Origin: Phytopseudomonas argentinensis
Lineage (GTDB): Bacteria; Pseudomonadota; Gammaproteobacteria; Pseudomonadales; Pseudomonadaceae
Assembly (NCBI RefSeq): GCF_900113905.1
Contig: NZ_FORC01000001.1
Coordinates: forward strand, 1,796,060-1,860,059
Length of the DNA: 64,000 nt
Direction: 5' to 3'
A model generated the notes under the pieces. That model searched no databases and was not told the origin of the DNA. It was given only the letters and a program-made list of their open reading frames with translations. Position 1 is the stretch's first letter. Every line of letters starts with the position of its first letter. A program made the position numbers and the translations under genes. This document shows, piece after piece, positions 48,806-56,975 of the stretch.

Positions 48806-51751
48806 TCAACTCAGCCCCAGTTCACGCCAGATGCGCATCACATTGCGCCGGTGCTCGTGGAACTGGTCGCCGCCCACGACCCCGGGCTGCTTCTGCAAGG
48901 CCTGCCGGTGGGCTGCCGAGCGGTAGGCCTTGTAGGCGTCCTGCAGCAGGGTCGCCTCGCCATCGCGGAGCAGACCGAGCCGATCCAGGCCTTCCAGAAT
49001 GCGGATGTTGTCGGTGAATTCGAGCAGCGCCGGATGCTGCTTCGACCACGCCAGAGCCGCGTATTGCACCATAAATTCGATATCGACGATACCTCCGGCG
49101 TCCTGCTTGAGGTCGAAGGGCGAGGCCGCCTCGAAGGCATTCTCGGCCGTGCCGGCCGCGGTGGCACGGCTGCCCAGGTTGTAGCGCATTTTGGCGCGCA
49201 TCTCGCTGACCTCGGCTTGCAGCTTGGCCTGGTCGCGCTCGCGGGCCAGCACCGCGGTACGTACCTCGGCGAACGCGGCGGCCACCCGCTGACAGCCAAC
49301 CAGCACCCGTGCACGCACCAGCGCCTGGTGCTCCCAGGTCCAGGCCTCGCCCTCCTGATAGCGGCGGAAGGCGCCCAGGGAGCTGACCAGCAGTCCCGCC
49401 GCACCGGAGGGACGCAGGCGCATGTCGACGTCGTAGAGCTGGCCGGAGTTGGTCTGCGCGGTCAGCAGGTGAATGATCCGCTGCCCCAGGCGGGTAAAGA
49501 ACTGCGCGCCATCGATGGGCTTGGCGCCGTCGGTCTCGGCCTGGGGGTCGCCATCGTGGATAAACACCAGGTCCAGGTCCGAGCCGTGCCCCAGCTCGAT
49601 GCCGCCCACCTTGCCGTAGCCGACGATGATGAAATCCGGTGCACAGGGGCTGCCATCGGCGCGCAACGGCGTGCCATGGCGGTTGACCATCTGCCGCCAG
49701 GCCAGGGCCAGTACCTGGTCGAGAATGGCTTCGGCCAGCCAGGTCAGGTAGTCGCTGACCTTCATCAGCGGCAGGCTGCCGGCGATCTCCGAGGCCGCCA
49801 CGCGCAGACCATGGGCCAGCTTGAAGTGGCGCAGCGCCTCCATCTGCTGCTCAAGATCGTCCTCGGGAATGCGCGTCAGGCGCTCCTGCAACTCGGCGGC
49901 CAGCTCCGGGGCAAGGGGCGGGCTGAACAGACGCCCTTCGTTGAGCAACTCGTCGAGCAGCAGTGGGAAACGGCTGATCTGCTCGGCAATCCACGGGCTG
50001 GCGGCGCACAGGGTCAGCAGGCGCAACAAGGCGCCGGGGTTTTCGGTGAGTAGCACCAGGTAGGCCGAGCGCCGAGCGACCGCCTCGATCAGCGGCAGCA
50101 CCCGCTCCAGCACCAGGTCCGGCTTTTCCTGTTCGGTGGTGGCGGCCAGCAGGCGTGGGATAAAGGCATCCAGGCGCTCGCGGCCGATACGCTGCATGGC
50201 GCGCACCTGATTGCCGTTGCGCAGCCCCACCAGCCGTTGCCAGGCAGCCTGGGGCGCCTCGAATCCGGCTTCGGCCAGCTGCCGACAGGCCGCCTCTTCA
50301 TCCTGATCGTCGTTCCACAGCGGCAGCCAGTCCGCACCGACCATGGGCTCCTCGTCGCCCTGCTGATCCTCGTCGGGGTCGGCGATGACCTGGCGAAAAT
50401 GCCAGTCGACCCGGCCGCGCCAGTGCATCAGCCGTTCATGGAAGGCATCCCAGCCATCGAAGCCGAGCATGAAGGCCACCCGCGCCCGATCCTGGTCATT
50501 GTCCGGGAGCATCTGCGTCTGCCGGTCGTCGATGGCCTGCAAGGCGTGCTCGGTGTAACGCAGGAAGGCGTAACCGGCGAGCAGCTCGTCGACCGCCTGG
50601 CCCGGCAGGTAGCCCTGATCCTTGAGCGTTTGCAGCACCTTGAGCAAGGAGCGCTGCTGCAGGCTGAGGTCGCGTCCGCCGTGGATCAGCTGGAAGGCCT
50701 GGGCAATGAACTCCACCTCACGGATACCGCCGGAGCCGAGCTTGATGTTCTCGGCCATGCCCTTGCGGCGCACTTCCTGCTGGATCAGCTGTTTCATGGT
50801 GCGCAGCGCGTCGATGGCGGAAAAATCCAGGTAACGGCGGTAGACGAAGGGTCGCAGCATCTCCAGCAGCTGCGCGCCGGCCTGCTGATCACCGCCGACC
50901 ACCCGCGCCTTGATCATCGCGTAGCGCTCCCAGTCGCGCCCCTGGTCCTGGTAGTACTGCTCCAGCGCGTTGAAGCTGAACACCAGCGCGCCGGACGAGC
51001 CATAGGGGCGCAGGCGCATATCGGTGCGAAACACGAAACCGTCGACGGTAATGGCGTCCAGCGCCTTGATCAGCTTCTGGCCCAGGCGAATGAAGAACTC
51101 CTGGTTATCCAGCGGGCGCTTGACGCCCTGGGTTTCGCCGCCCTCCGGGTAGCCGAAGATCAGGTCGATGTCCGAAGACAGGTTCAACTCATGGGCGCCG
51201 AGCTTGCCCATGCCAAGGATCACCATGTGCTGCGGCTCGCCACTGCGACGCCCGACCGGCGTGCCGAACTGCTCGCAATGCCGGGGGTAAAGCCACTGGT
51301 AGGCCAGATCAATGCAGGCGTCGGCCAGGTCGGAAAGATCGCGGCAGGTCTCCACCAGATCCGCCTGGCGGCTGACATCGCGCCAGATGATGCGCAGTTG
51401 CTGGCGATTGCGAAAGCGTCGCAGGCTACGCGCCAGGGCGTTCTCATCCGCGCACTCGCGCAGCTGTTCGGCAAGCTGCCCACGCAACTCGCCTGCATCC
51501 AGGCGCCGCTCCAGCTCGCCGCTGCCCGCCAGGTCGCGGAGCATCTGCGGGTCACGCTCGCCCTGCTGCGTCACGAAGTCACTGGCAGCAGTCACCCGCT
51601 GCAAATTTTCCTTGCGCAGCGCCGGCCAGGCCGCGAATTCGGCAGCGGCTTCAGCGGACAGGCGGGCGAACGCCTGGGCAAGCGACTGCTCGGCACGCTG
51701 GGCAACTGGATGAAGGACGGCAGGCAAAGAGACGAGCGCAGGCAAGCTCAT
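48806..51751 (-). CDS. glnE: Glutamine synthetase adenylyltransferase/deadenylase GlnE
   Basis: This is a 981-residue bifunctional enzyme that adds or removes AMP on glutamine synthetase in response to PII. Two nucleotidyltransferase domains are visible: the N-terminal deadenylase with GMGKLGAHELNLSSDIDLIF, and the C-terminal adenylylase with GYGKVGGIELGHGSDLDLVF. Both keep the GxGxxG and DxD elements. The length is normal. It is divergent from aceE and followed by waaF. Confidence 0.97.
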   Translation of the reverse strand: MSLPALVSLPAVLHPVAQRAEQSLAQAFARLSAEAAAEFAAWPALRKENLQRVTAASDFVTQQGERDPQMLRDLAGSGELERRLDAGELRGQLAEQLRECADENALARSLRRFRNRQQLRIIWRDVSRQADLVETCRDLSDLADACIDLAYQWLYPRHCEQFGTPVGRRSGEPQHMVILGMGKLGAHELNLSSDIDLIFGYPEGGETQGVKRPLDNQEFFIRLGQKLIKALDAITVDGFVFRTDMRLRPYGSSGALVFSFNALEQYYQDQGRDWERYAMIKARVVGGDQQAGAQLLEMLRPFVYRRYLDFSAIDALRTMKQLIQQEVRRKGMAENIKLGSGGIREVEFIAQAFQLIHGGRDLSLQQRSLLKVLQTLKDQGYLPGQAVDELLAGYAFLRYTEHALQAIDDRQTQMLPDNDQDRARVAFMLGFDGWDAFHERLMHWRGRVDWHFRQVIADPDEDQQGDEEPMVGADWLPLWNDDQDEEAACRQLAEAGFEAPQAAWQRLVGLRNGNQVRAMQRIGRERLDAFIPRLLAATTEQEKPDLVLERVLPLIEAVARRSAYLVLLTENPGALLRLLTLCAASPWIAEQISRFPLLLDELLNEGRLFSPPLAPELAAELQERLTRIPEDDLEQQMEALRHFKLAHGLRVAASEIAGSLPLMKVSDYLTWLAEAILDQVLALAWRQMVNRHGTPLRADGSPCAPDFIIVGYGKVGGIELGHGSDLDLVFIHDGDPQAETDGAKPIDGAQFFTRLGQRIIHLLTAQTNSGQLYDVDMRLRPSGAAGLLVSSLGAFRRYQEGEAWTWEHQALVRARVLVGCQRVAAAFAEVRTAVLARERDQAKLQAEVSEMRAKMRYNLGSRATAAGTAENAFEAASPFDLKQDAGGIVDIEFMVQYAALAWSKQHPALLEFTDNIRILEGLDRLGLLRDGEATLLQDAYKAYRSAAHRQALQKQPGVVGGDQFHEHRRNVMRIWRELGLS

Positions 51752-51768
51752 GGTCTATCCTTTTCGGC

Positions 51769-51802
51769 GGGCTGCGAGCCTGTTGGAAAACCGGCGCAGC
51801 CC
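51769..51802. repeat. Inverted repeat upstream of glnE
   Basis: GGGCTGCG at 51769-51776 pairs with CGCAGCCC at 51795-51802, enclosing a shorter inner CCNG-type pairing. It lies in the glnE leader, about 18 bases before the glnE start, so it might fold in that mRNA. Its role is unknown. Confidence 0.45.
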
Positions 51803-51842
51803 CCTTGAGGGCTTGCCGTTACTGGCTCTTGCCTGATTTGAT

Positions 51843-51857
51843 TGTAGTTTTGCTACG
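51843..51857 (+). promoter_or_regulatory. Degenerate RccR-type palindrome, distal site of aceE
   Basis: TGTAGTTTTGCTACG matches the 15-bp aceE-type RccR palindrome (6-base arms, 3-base centre) with two changes in the right arm. Its centre is 52 bases, about five helical turns, from the perfect site at 51895-51909, so both may bind on one DNA face. Confidence 0.6.
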
Positions 51858-51894
51858 ACTGAATCGATCGAGAGAGCTGAAATCGCCGACGAAA

Positions 51895-51909
51895 TGTAGT
51901 AAAACTACA
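51895..51909 (+). promoter_or_regulatory. RccR operator (perfect 15-bp palindrome) upstream of aceE
   Basis: TGTAGTAAAACTACA has perfect TGTAGT/ACTACA arms around AAA, 15 bases in total. This matches the short (15-bp) aceE-type RccR site reported in P. fluorescens, where KDPG lowers RccR binding. It lies 110 bases before the aceE start and should make aceEF respond to Entner-Doudoroff flux. No RccR gene is in this window. Confidence 0.8.
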
Positions 51910-52019
51910 GGAAGCCGGATCTACCCAACCGGTACATCCAAGAATTAATGTGCCCGCTCAAAAAGCCGGCCACGCATCTGGTTTCCGATTCTGGAAGCCT
52001 TTCCGCTCTGGAGCAAGCC

Positions 52020-54668
52020 ATGCAAGACCTCGATCCAATCGAAACCCAGGAATGGCTGGACGCACTGGAATCCGTCCTCGACAAGGAAGGCGAAGACCGT
52101 GCCCACTATCTGATGACGCGCCTGGGTGAGTTGGCCACTCGCAGCGGCACGCAGTTGCCCTATTCGATCACCACGCCCTATCGCAATACCATTCCGGTCA
52201 CCCGTGAAGCGCGTATGCCGGGCGACCTGTTCATGGAACGTCGCATCCGCTCGATCGTTCGCTGGAACGCCCTGGCCATGGTCATGCGCGCCAACATGCA
52301 GGACCCGGACCTGGGTGGTCACATCTCCACCTTCGCCTCCAGCGCGACCCTTTACGACATCGGCTTCAACTACTTCTTCCAGGCACCGACCGAAGAACAT
52401 GGCGGCGACCTGATCTACTACCAGGGCCACGCCTCTCCCGGCATCTACGCCCGCGCCTTCCTGGAAGGCCGCCTGAGCGAAGAGCAGATGCTCAAGTTCC
52501 GTCAGGAAGTGGACGGTGGCGGCCTGTCGTCGTACCCGCACCCGCACCTGATGCCGGACTTCTGGCAGTTCCCGACCGTATCCATGGGCCTGGGCCCGAT
52601 CACCGCGATCTACCAGGCACGCTTCATGAAGTACCTGGAAAACCGCGGTTTCATCCCGGCCGGCAAGCAGAAGGTCTGGTGCTTCATCGGTGACGGCGAG
52701 ACTGACGAGCCGGAAACCCTGGGCGCCATCTCCCTGGCCGGCCGCGAGAACCTCGACAACCTGATCTTCGTCATCAACTGCAACCTGCAGCGCCTCGACG
52801 GCCCGGTTCGCGGCAACAGCAAGATCATCCAGGAACTCGAAGGCGTGTTCCGCGGCGCCAACTGGAACGTCAACAAGGTCATCTGGGGCCGTATGTGGGA
52901 CCCGCTGTTCGCCCAGGACGAAGACGGCCGCATGCAGCGCCGCATGGACCAGGCGATCGACGGCGAATACCAGAACTACAAGGCCAAGGACGGCGCCTAC
53001 GTGCGCAAGCATTTCTTCGGCCACGATCCGGAACTGCTCAAGCGCGTCGAGAAGCTCTCAGACGACGAGATCTGGAAGCTCAACCGTGGCGGTCACGACC
53101 CGTACAAGGTCTACGCGGCTTACCACCAGGCGGTCAACCACAAAGGCCAGCCGACCGTCATCCTGGCCAAGACCATCAAGGGTTATGGCACCGGCGCCGG
53201 CGAAGCCAAGAACACCGCGCACAACACCAAGAAGGTCGATATCGAGTCGCTGAAGAAATTCCGCGATCGCTTCGACATTCCGCTCAACGATTCGCAGCTG
53301 GAAGAACTGCCGTTCTATCGCCCGGCCGAAGACAGCGCAGAGATGAAGTACCTGCGCAAGTGCCGCGAGAAGCTCGGTGGTCACCTGCCGCAGCGTAACC
53401 GCGGCTCCATCAGCATTCCGACGCCGCCGCTGGAAACCCTCAAGGCCGTGCTCGATGGCTCGGGCGACCGGGAAATTTCCACCACCATGGCCTTTGGTCG
53501 CATCCTCGCCTCCATGGTCAAGGACAAGGAGCTGGGCAAGCGCATCGTGCCGATTCTCGCTGACGAGGCGCGTACCTTCGGTATGGAAGGCATGTTCCGC
53601 CAGCTGGGTATCTACTCCCCGGTGGGGCAGCTGTACGAGCCGGTCGACCGCGATCAGGTGATGTACTACCGCGAAGAGAAGGACGGCCAGATCCTCCAGG
53701 AAGGCCTCAACGAGGCCGGGGCGTTCTCCTCGTTCATCGCCGCCGGTACCGCCTACAGCAACTACAACACGCCGATGCTGCCGGTCTACATCTTCTACTC
53801 GATGTTCGGCTTCCAGCGTATCGGTGACCTGGCCTGGGCTGCCGGCGACGGCCAGACCCGCGGCTTCCTGCTGGGCGGCACCTCGGGCCGTACCACGCTG
53901 AACGGCGAAGGCCTGCAGCACGAGGACGGCCACAGCCACATCCTCGCCAGCACCATCCCCAACGTGCGCAGCTATGACCCCACCTACGCCTACGAGCTGG
54001 CGGTGATCATGCGCGAAGGCACGCACCGGATGATGACCCTGCAGGAAAACGTTTATTACTACATCACCGTAATGAACGAGAACTACCAGCAGCCGGCCAT
54101 GCCCGAAGGTGTCGAAGACGGCATCATCAAGGGCATGTACCTGCTCGAAGAGGACAAGAAGGAAGCCGCCCACCACGTCCAACTCATGGGCTGCGGCACC
54201 ATCCTCAACGAAGTTCGCGAAGCGGCGAAGATCCTGCGCAACGACTACAACATCGGTGCCGATGTGTGGAGCGTGACCAGCTTCAACGAACTGCGTCGCA
54301 ACGGCCTGGCCGTGGAGCGCAGCAACCGTCTGCACCCGGGCGACGAGCCCAAGCAGAGCTACGTCGAGCAGTGCCTGAGCGGCCGTAAAGGGCCGGTGGT
54401 GGCCAGCACCGACTACATGAAGCTGTTCGCCGAACAGATTCGTCAGTGGGTACCGGTCAAGGAATACAAGGTTCTGGGTACCGATGGTTACGGCCGCAGC
54501 GACAGCCGTCGCAAGCTGCGCGACTTCTTCGAAGTGGACCGTCGCTGGGTTGTTCTGGCTGCGCTCGAAGCGCTGGCCGATCGCGGCGAAATCGAACGCA
54601 AGGTGGTGGCCGAGGCCATCGTCAAGTTCGGTATCGACCCTGAAAAACGCAACCCACTGGACTGCTGA
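52020..54668 (+). CDS. aceE: Pyruvate dehydrogenase E1 component AceE
   Basis: This 882-residue homodimeric E1 uses thiamine diphosphate to decarboxylate pyruvate and acetylate the E2 lipoyl groups. The ThDP motif GDGETDEPE... extends to a later NN-type end (VINCNLQRLDGPVRGNSK). The central and C-terminal transketolase-like domains are complete (DEARTFGMEGMFRQLGIYSP). The ATG at 52020 has GGAG upstream and gives the P. aeruginosa length; an upstream in-frame ATG at 51948 adds an unrelated 24 residues. It is co-transcribed with aceF and divergent from glnE. Confidence 0.97.
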   Translation: MQDLDPIETQEWLDALESVLDKEGEDRAHYLMTRLGELATRSGTQLPYSITTPYRNTIPVTREARMPGDLFMERRIRSIVRWNALAMVMRANMQDPDLGGHISTFASSATLYDIGFNYFFQAPTEEHGGDLIYYQGHASPGIYARAFLEGRLSEEQMLKFRQEVDGGGLSSYPHPHLMPDFWQFPTVSMGLGPITAIYQARFMKYLENRGFIPAGKQKVWCFIGDGETDEPETLGAISLAGRENLDNLIFVINCNLQRLDGPVRGNSKIIQELEGVFRGANWNVNKVIWGRMWDPLFAQDEDGRMQRRMDQAIDGEYQNYKAKDGAYVRKHFFGHDPELLKRVEKLSDDEIWKLNRGGHDPYKVYAAYHQAVNHKGQPTVILAKTIKGYGTGAGEAKNTAHNTKKVDIESLKKFRDRFDIPLNDSQLEELPFYRPAEDSAEMKYLRKCREKLGGHLPQRNRGSISIPTPPLETLKAVLDGSGDREISTTMAFGRILASMVKDKELGKRIVPILADEARTFGMEGMFRQLGIYSPVGQLYEPVDRDQVMYYREEKDGQILQEGLNEAGAFSSFIAAGTAYSNYNTPMLPVYIFYSMFGFQRIGDLAWAAGDGQTRGFLLGGTSGRTTLNGEGLQHEDGHSHILASTIPNVRSYDPTYAYELAVIMREGTHRMMTLQENVYYYITVMNENYQQPAMPEGVEDGIIKGMYLLEEDKKEAAHHVQLMGCGTILNEVREAAKILRNDYNIGADVWSVTSFNELRRNGLAVERSNRLHPGDEPKQSYVEQCLSGRKGPVVASTDYMKLFAEQIRQWVPVKEYKVLGTDGYGRSDSRRKLRDFFEVDRRWVVLAALEALADRGEIERKVVAEAIVKFGIDPEKRNPLDC

Positions 54669-54679
54669 GGAGACGCATT

Positions 54680-56665
54680 GTGAGTGAATTGATTCGCGTA
54701 CCCGACATCGGCGGCGGTGAGGGTGAAATCATCGAGCTGTTCGTCAAGGTCGGCGACCGCATCGAAGCCGACCAGAGCCTGCTGACCCTCGAGTCGGACA
54801 AGGCCAGCATGGAAATCCCGGCCCCCAAGGCCGGCGTGGTCAAGAGCCTGAAGGTCAAGCTCGGCGACACCCTGAAAGAAGGTGACGAGTTGCTCGAGCT
54901 GGACGTGGAAGGCGACGCAGAAGCCGCCCCTGCCGAGCAGAAGCAGGCGCCCGAGCAGGCAGCACCTGCTGCTGCCGAGCAGCCGGCCGCAGAGCCCCAG
55001 GCTCAGTCGGCTGGCAGCGCCGAGCCCCAGGAAGTCAAGGTGCCGGACATCGGCTCCAGCGCCAAGGCGAGCATTATCGAAGTGGCGGTCAAGCCGGGCG
55101 ACACCATCGAGGTCGATCAGTCGCTGATCACCCTCGAGTCCGACAAGGCCAGCATGGAAATCCCGTCGCCGGCCGCCGGCGTGGTGGAGAGCGTATCGGT
55201 CAAGGTCGGTGACGAAGTCGGCACCGGCGACCTGATCCTGGTGCTCAAGGGTGCCGGCGGCGCCCAGGGGCAGGCCGCCAGCGCGCCAGCCCCTGCTGCC
55301 GCCGCTGCGCCCCAGGCTGAGGCAGCGGCGCCAGCCGAAGCCGAAGCCGAAGAGCCGGCCGGTGAAAGCACTGAAGAAGTGCGCATCCCGGATATCGGCG
55401 CCGACGCTGCCAGCGTCATCGAGATGCTGGTCAAGGTGGGCGACAGCGTAGAAGCCGAGCAATCCCTGATCACCCTGGAATCGGCCAAGGCCAGCATGGA
55501 AATCCCGGCGCCCAAAGCCGGTGTGATCGAAAGCATCGCCATCAAGGTCGGTGACGAAGCCAAGACCGGCGACCTGATCCTCACTCTCAAGGTGCAGGGC
55601 AAGGCTGCCGCCAAACCAGCTGCGCCTACCCAGGCACCCGCCGCTACCCCAGAGCAGGCCAAGCCGGCCAACGTTCAGGGCAGCGCACCTGCCAAAGCCG
55701 CACCGCAGGCCGCTCCGGCTGCTGCGCCAAGCCGCGCTGGCAGCAAGGTTCATGCTGGCCCGGCGGTACGCCAACTGGCCCGTGAGTTCGGTGTCGAGCT
55801 GAGCGCCGTGCCGGGCAGCGGCCCGAAAGGTCGCATTCTCAAGGAAGACGTGCAGGTTTACGTCAAGGCCGAGCTGCAGAAAGCCAAGTCGGCGCCTGCC
55901 GCCGCAGCTGCCGGTGCCACCGGCGGTGCCGGCATTCCGCCGATCCCGGCCGTCGACTTCAGCAAGTTCGGTGAAGTCGAAGAAGTACCGATGACTCGCC
56001 TGATGCAGGTCGGCGCGGCCAACCTGCACCGCAGTTGGCTGAACGTGCCGCACGTGACCCAGTTCGACTCGGCCGACATCACCGAGCTGGAAGCCTTCCG
56101 CGTCGCCCAGAAGGCCGTCGCCGAGAAAGCCGGCGTCAAGCTGACTGTGCTGCCCCTGCTGCTCAAGGCCTGCGCCTACCTGCTCAAGGAACTGCCGGAC
56201 TTCAACAGCTCGCTGGCGCCAAGTGGCAAGGCGGTGATTCGCAAGAAGTACGTGCACATCGGTTTCGCCGTCGATACCCCGGACGGCCTGCTGGTACCAG
56301 TAATCAAGAACGTCGATCAAAAGAGCCTGCTGCAGCTGGCCGCGGAGGCCGCTGCCCTGGCCGACAAAGCCCGTAACAAGAAGCTCTCGGCCGACGACAT
56401 GCAGGGCGCCTGCTTCACCATCTCCAGCCTCGGCCATATTGGCGGCACTGGCTTCACGCCGATCGTCAACGCGCCGGAAGTGGCGATCCTCGGCGTCAGC
56501 AAGGCGACCATCCAGCCGGTCTGGGATGGCAAGGCCTTCCAGCCCAAGCTGATGCTGCCGCTGTCGCTGTCCTACGATCACCGCGTGATCAACGGTGCGG
56601 CTGCTGCACGCTTCACCAAGCGCCTGGGTGATGTACTGACCGACATTCGCACCATGCTGCTGTAA
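54680..56665 (+). CDS. aceF: Dihydrolipoamide acetyltransferase E2 (AceF) with three lipoyl domains
   Basis: This 661-residue E2 core starts with GTG (GAGGAG upstream), 11 bases after aceE. Three lipoyl domains follow at about residues 1-75, 117-193 and 232-310, joined by Ala/Pro-rich linkers. Lipoyl lysines are Lys41, Lys156 and Lys270; the third sits in ESAKA instead of ESDKA. A peripheral-subunit-binding domain (GPAVRQLAREFGVELSAVPG) and the catalytic domain follow, with SYDHRVINGAAAARF giving His634 and Asn638. PAO1 AceF, as I recall, is 547 residues with two lipoyl domains; Azotobacter vinelandii and E. coli have three. Confidence 0.96.
   Translation: MSELIRVPDIGGGEGEIIELFVKVGDRIEADQSLLTLESDKASMEIPAPKAGVVKSLKVKLGDTLKEGDELLELDVEGDAEAAPAEQKQAPEQAAPAAAEQPAAEPQAQSAGSAEPQEVKVPDIGSSAKASIIEVAVKPGDTIEVDQSLITLESDKASMEIPSPAAGVVESVSVKVGDEVGTGDLILVLKGAGGAQGQAASAPAPAAAAAPQAEAAAPAEAEAEEPAGESTEEVRIPDIGADAASVIEMLVKVGDSVEAEQSLITLESAKASMEIPAPKAGVIESIAIKVGDEAKTGDLILTLKVQGKAAAKPAAPTQAPAATPEQAKPANVQGSAPAKAAPQAAPAAAPSRAGSKVHAGPAVRQLAREFGVELSAVPGSGPKGRILKEDVQVYVKAELQKAKSAPAAAAAGATGGAGIPPIPAVDFSKFGEVEEVPMTRLMQVGAANLHRSWLNVPHVTQFDSADITELEAFRVAQKAVAEKAGVKLTVLPLLLKACAYLLKELPDFNSSLAPSGKAVIRKKYVHIGFAVDTPDGLLVPVIKNVDQKSLLQLAAEAAALADKARNKKLSADDMQGACFTISSLGHIGGTGFTPIVNAPEVAILGVSKATIQPVWDGKAFQPKLMLPLSLSYDHRVINGAAAARFTKRLGDVLTDIRTMLL
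54683..55600 (+). repeat. Three tandem lipoyl-domain repeats within aceF
   Basis: Three repeat units of about 230 bases are joined by Ala/Pro-coding linkers. Near-identical DNA blocks surround each lipoyl codon (about 54786, 55131 and 55476), sharing AAGGCCAGCATGGAAATCCC. Such similarity could let domains be gained or lost by recombination. Confidence 0.85.
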
Positions 56666-56700
56666 GCCACGGGTTTCGAGCGCCACGCTCGTATCCTCGA

Positions 56701-56728
56701 CCCCGCCCGAACCGGCGGGGTTTTTTTT
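56701..56728 (+). terminator. Rho-independent terminator of aceEF
   Basis: CCCCGCC pairs with GGCGGGG around a CGAACC loop and is followed directly by eight Ts, 36 bases after the aceF stop. This is a strong intrinsic terminator. Confidence 0.95.
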
Positions 56729-56975
56729 ACCCTTGGATAGTGACGCAACGCGCCATATGGCAGGCTTTTTACCAATGCAATATCTGTTTCAAATCAATTG
56801 GTTAAAATAAAGAAATCACAATGCCATTAGACTTCTTGTCAGCCGCCACCCCATGGTGCAACCTAGGCTCCACTACTGCCGCGTGGTGGCTGGAGCAAAC
56901 GAAAACTTCCTTGTTAGCGTTATAGTGATGTGGCCGGGCAGTCATCCTGCGCCAGCCGATGGATAAAGCCATTCG
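56729..56975. other. AT-rich region upstream of dipA
   Basis: This is the rest of the 310-base gap after aceF (56666-56975; the first part holds the terminator). It is AT-rich for this genome (for example 56780-56830) and must carry the dipA promoter. A TATAGT hexamer lies at 56921-56926 without a convincing -35. No gene was recognised. Confidence 0.35.

Noticed and set aside
56541..56665. Asn638 in the AceF catalytic motif HRVING as a damaged active site
   Set aside because: Pseudomonas and Azotobacter E2p normally have Asn here instead of the Asp of other E2 enzymes, so it is not a defect.
56921..56926. TATAGT as the dipA -10 box
   Set aside because: No acceptable -35 at 16-18 bases; not enough for a promoter call.
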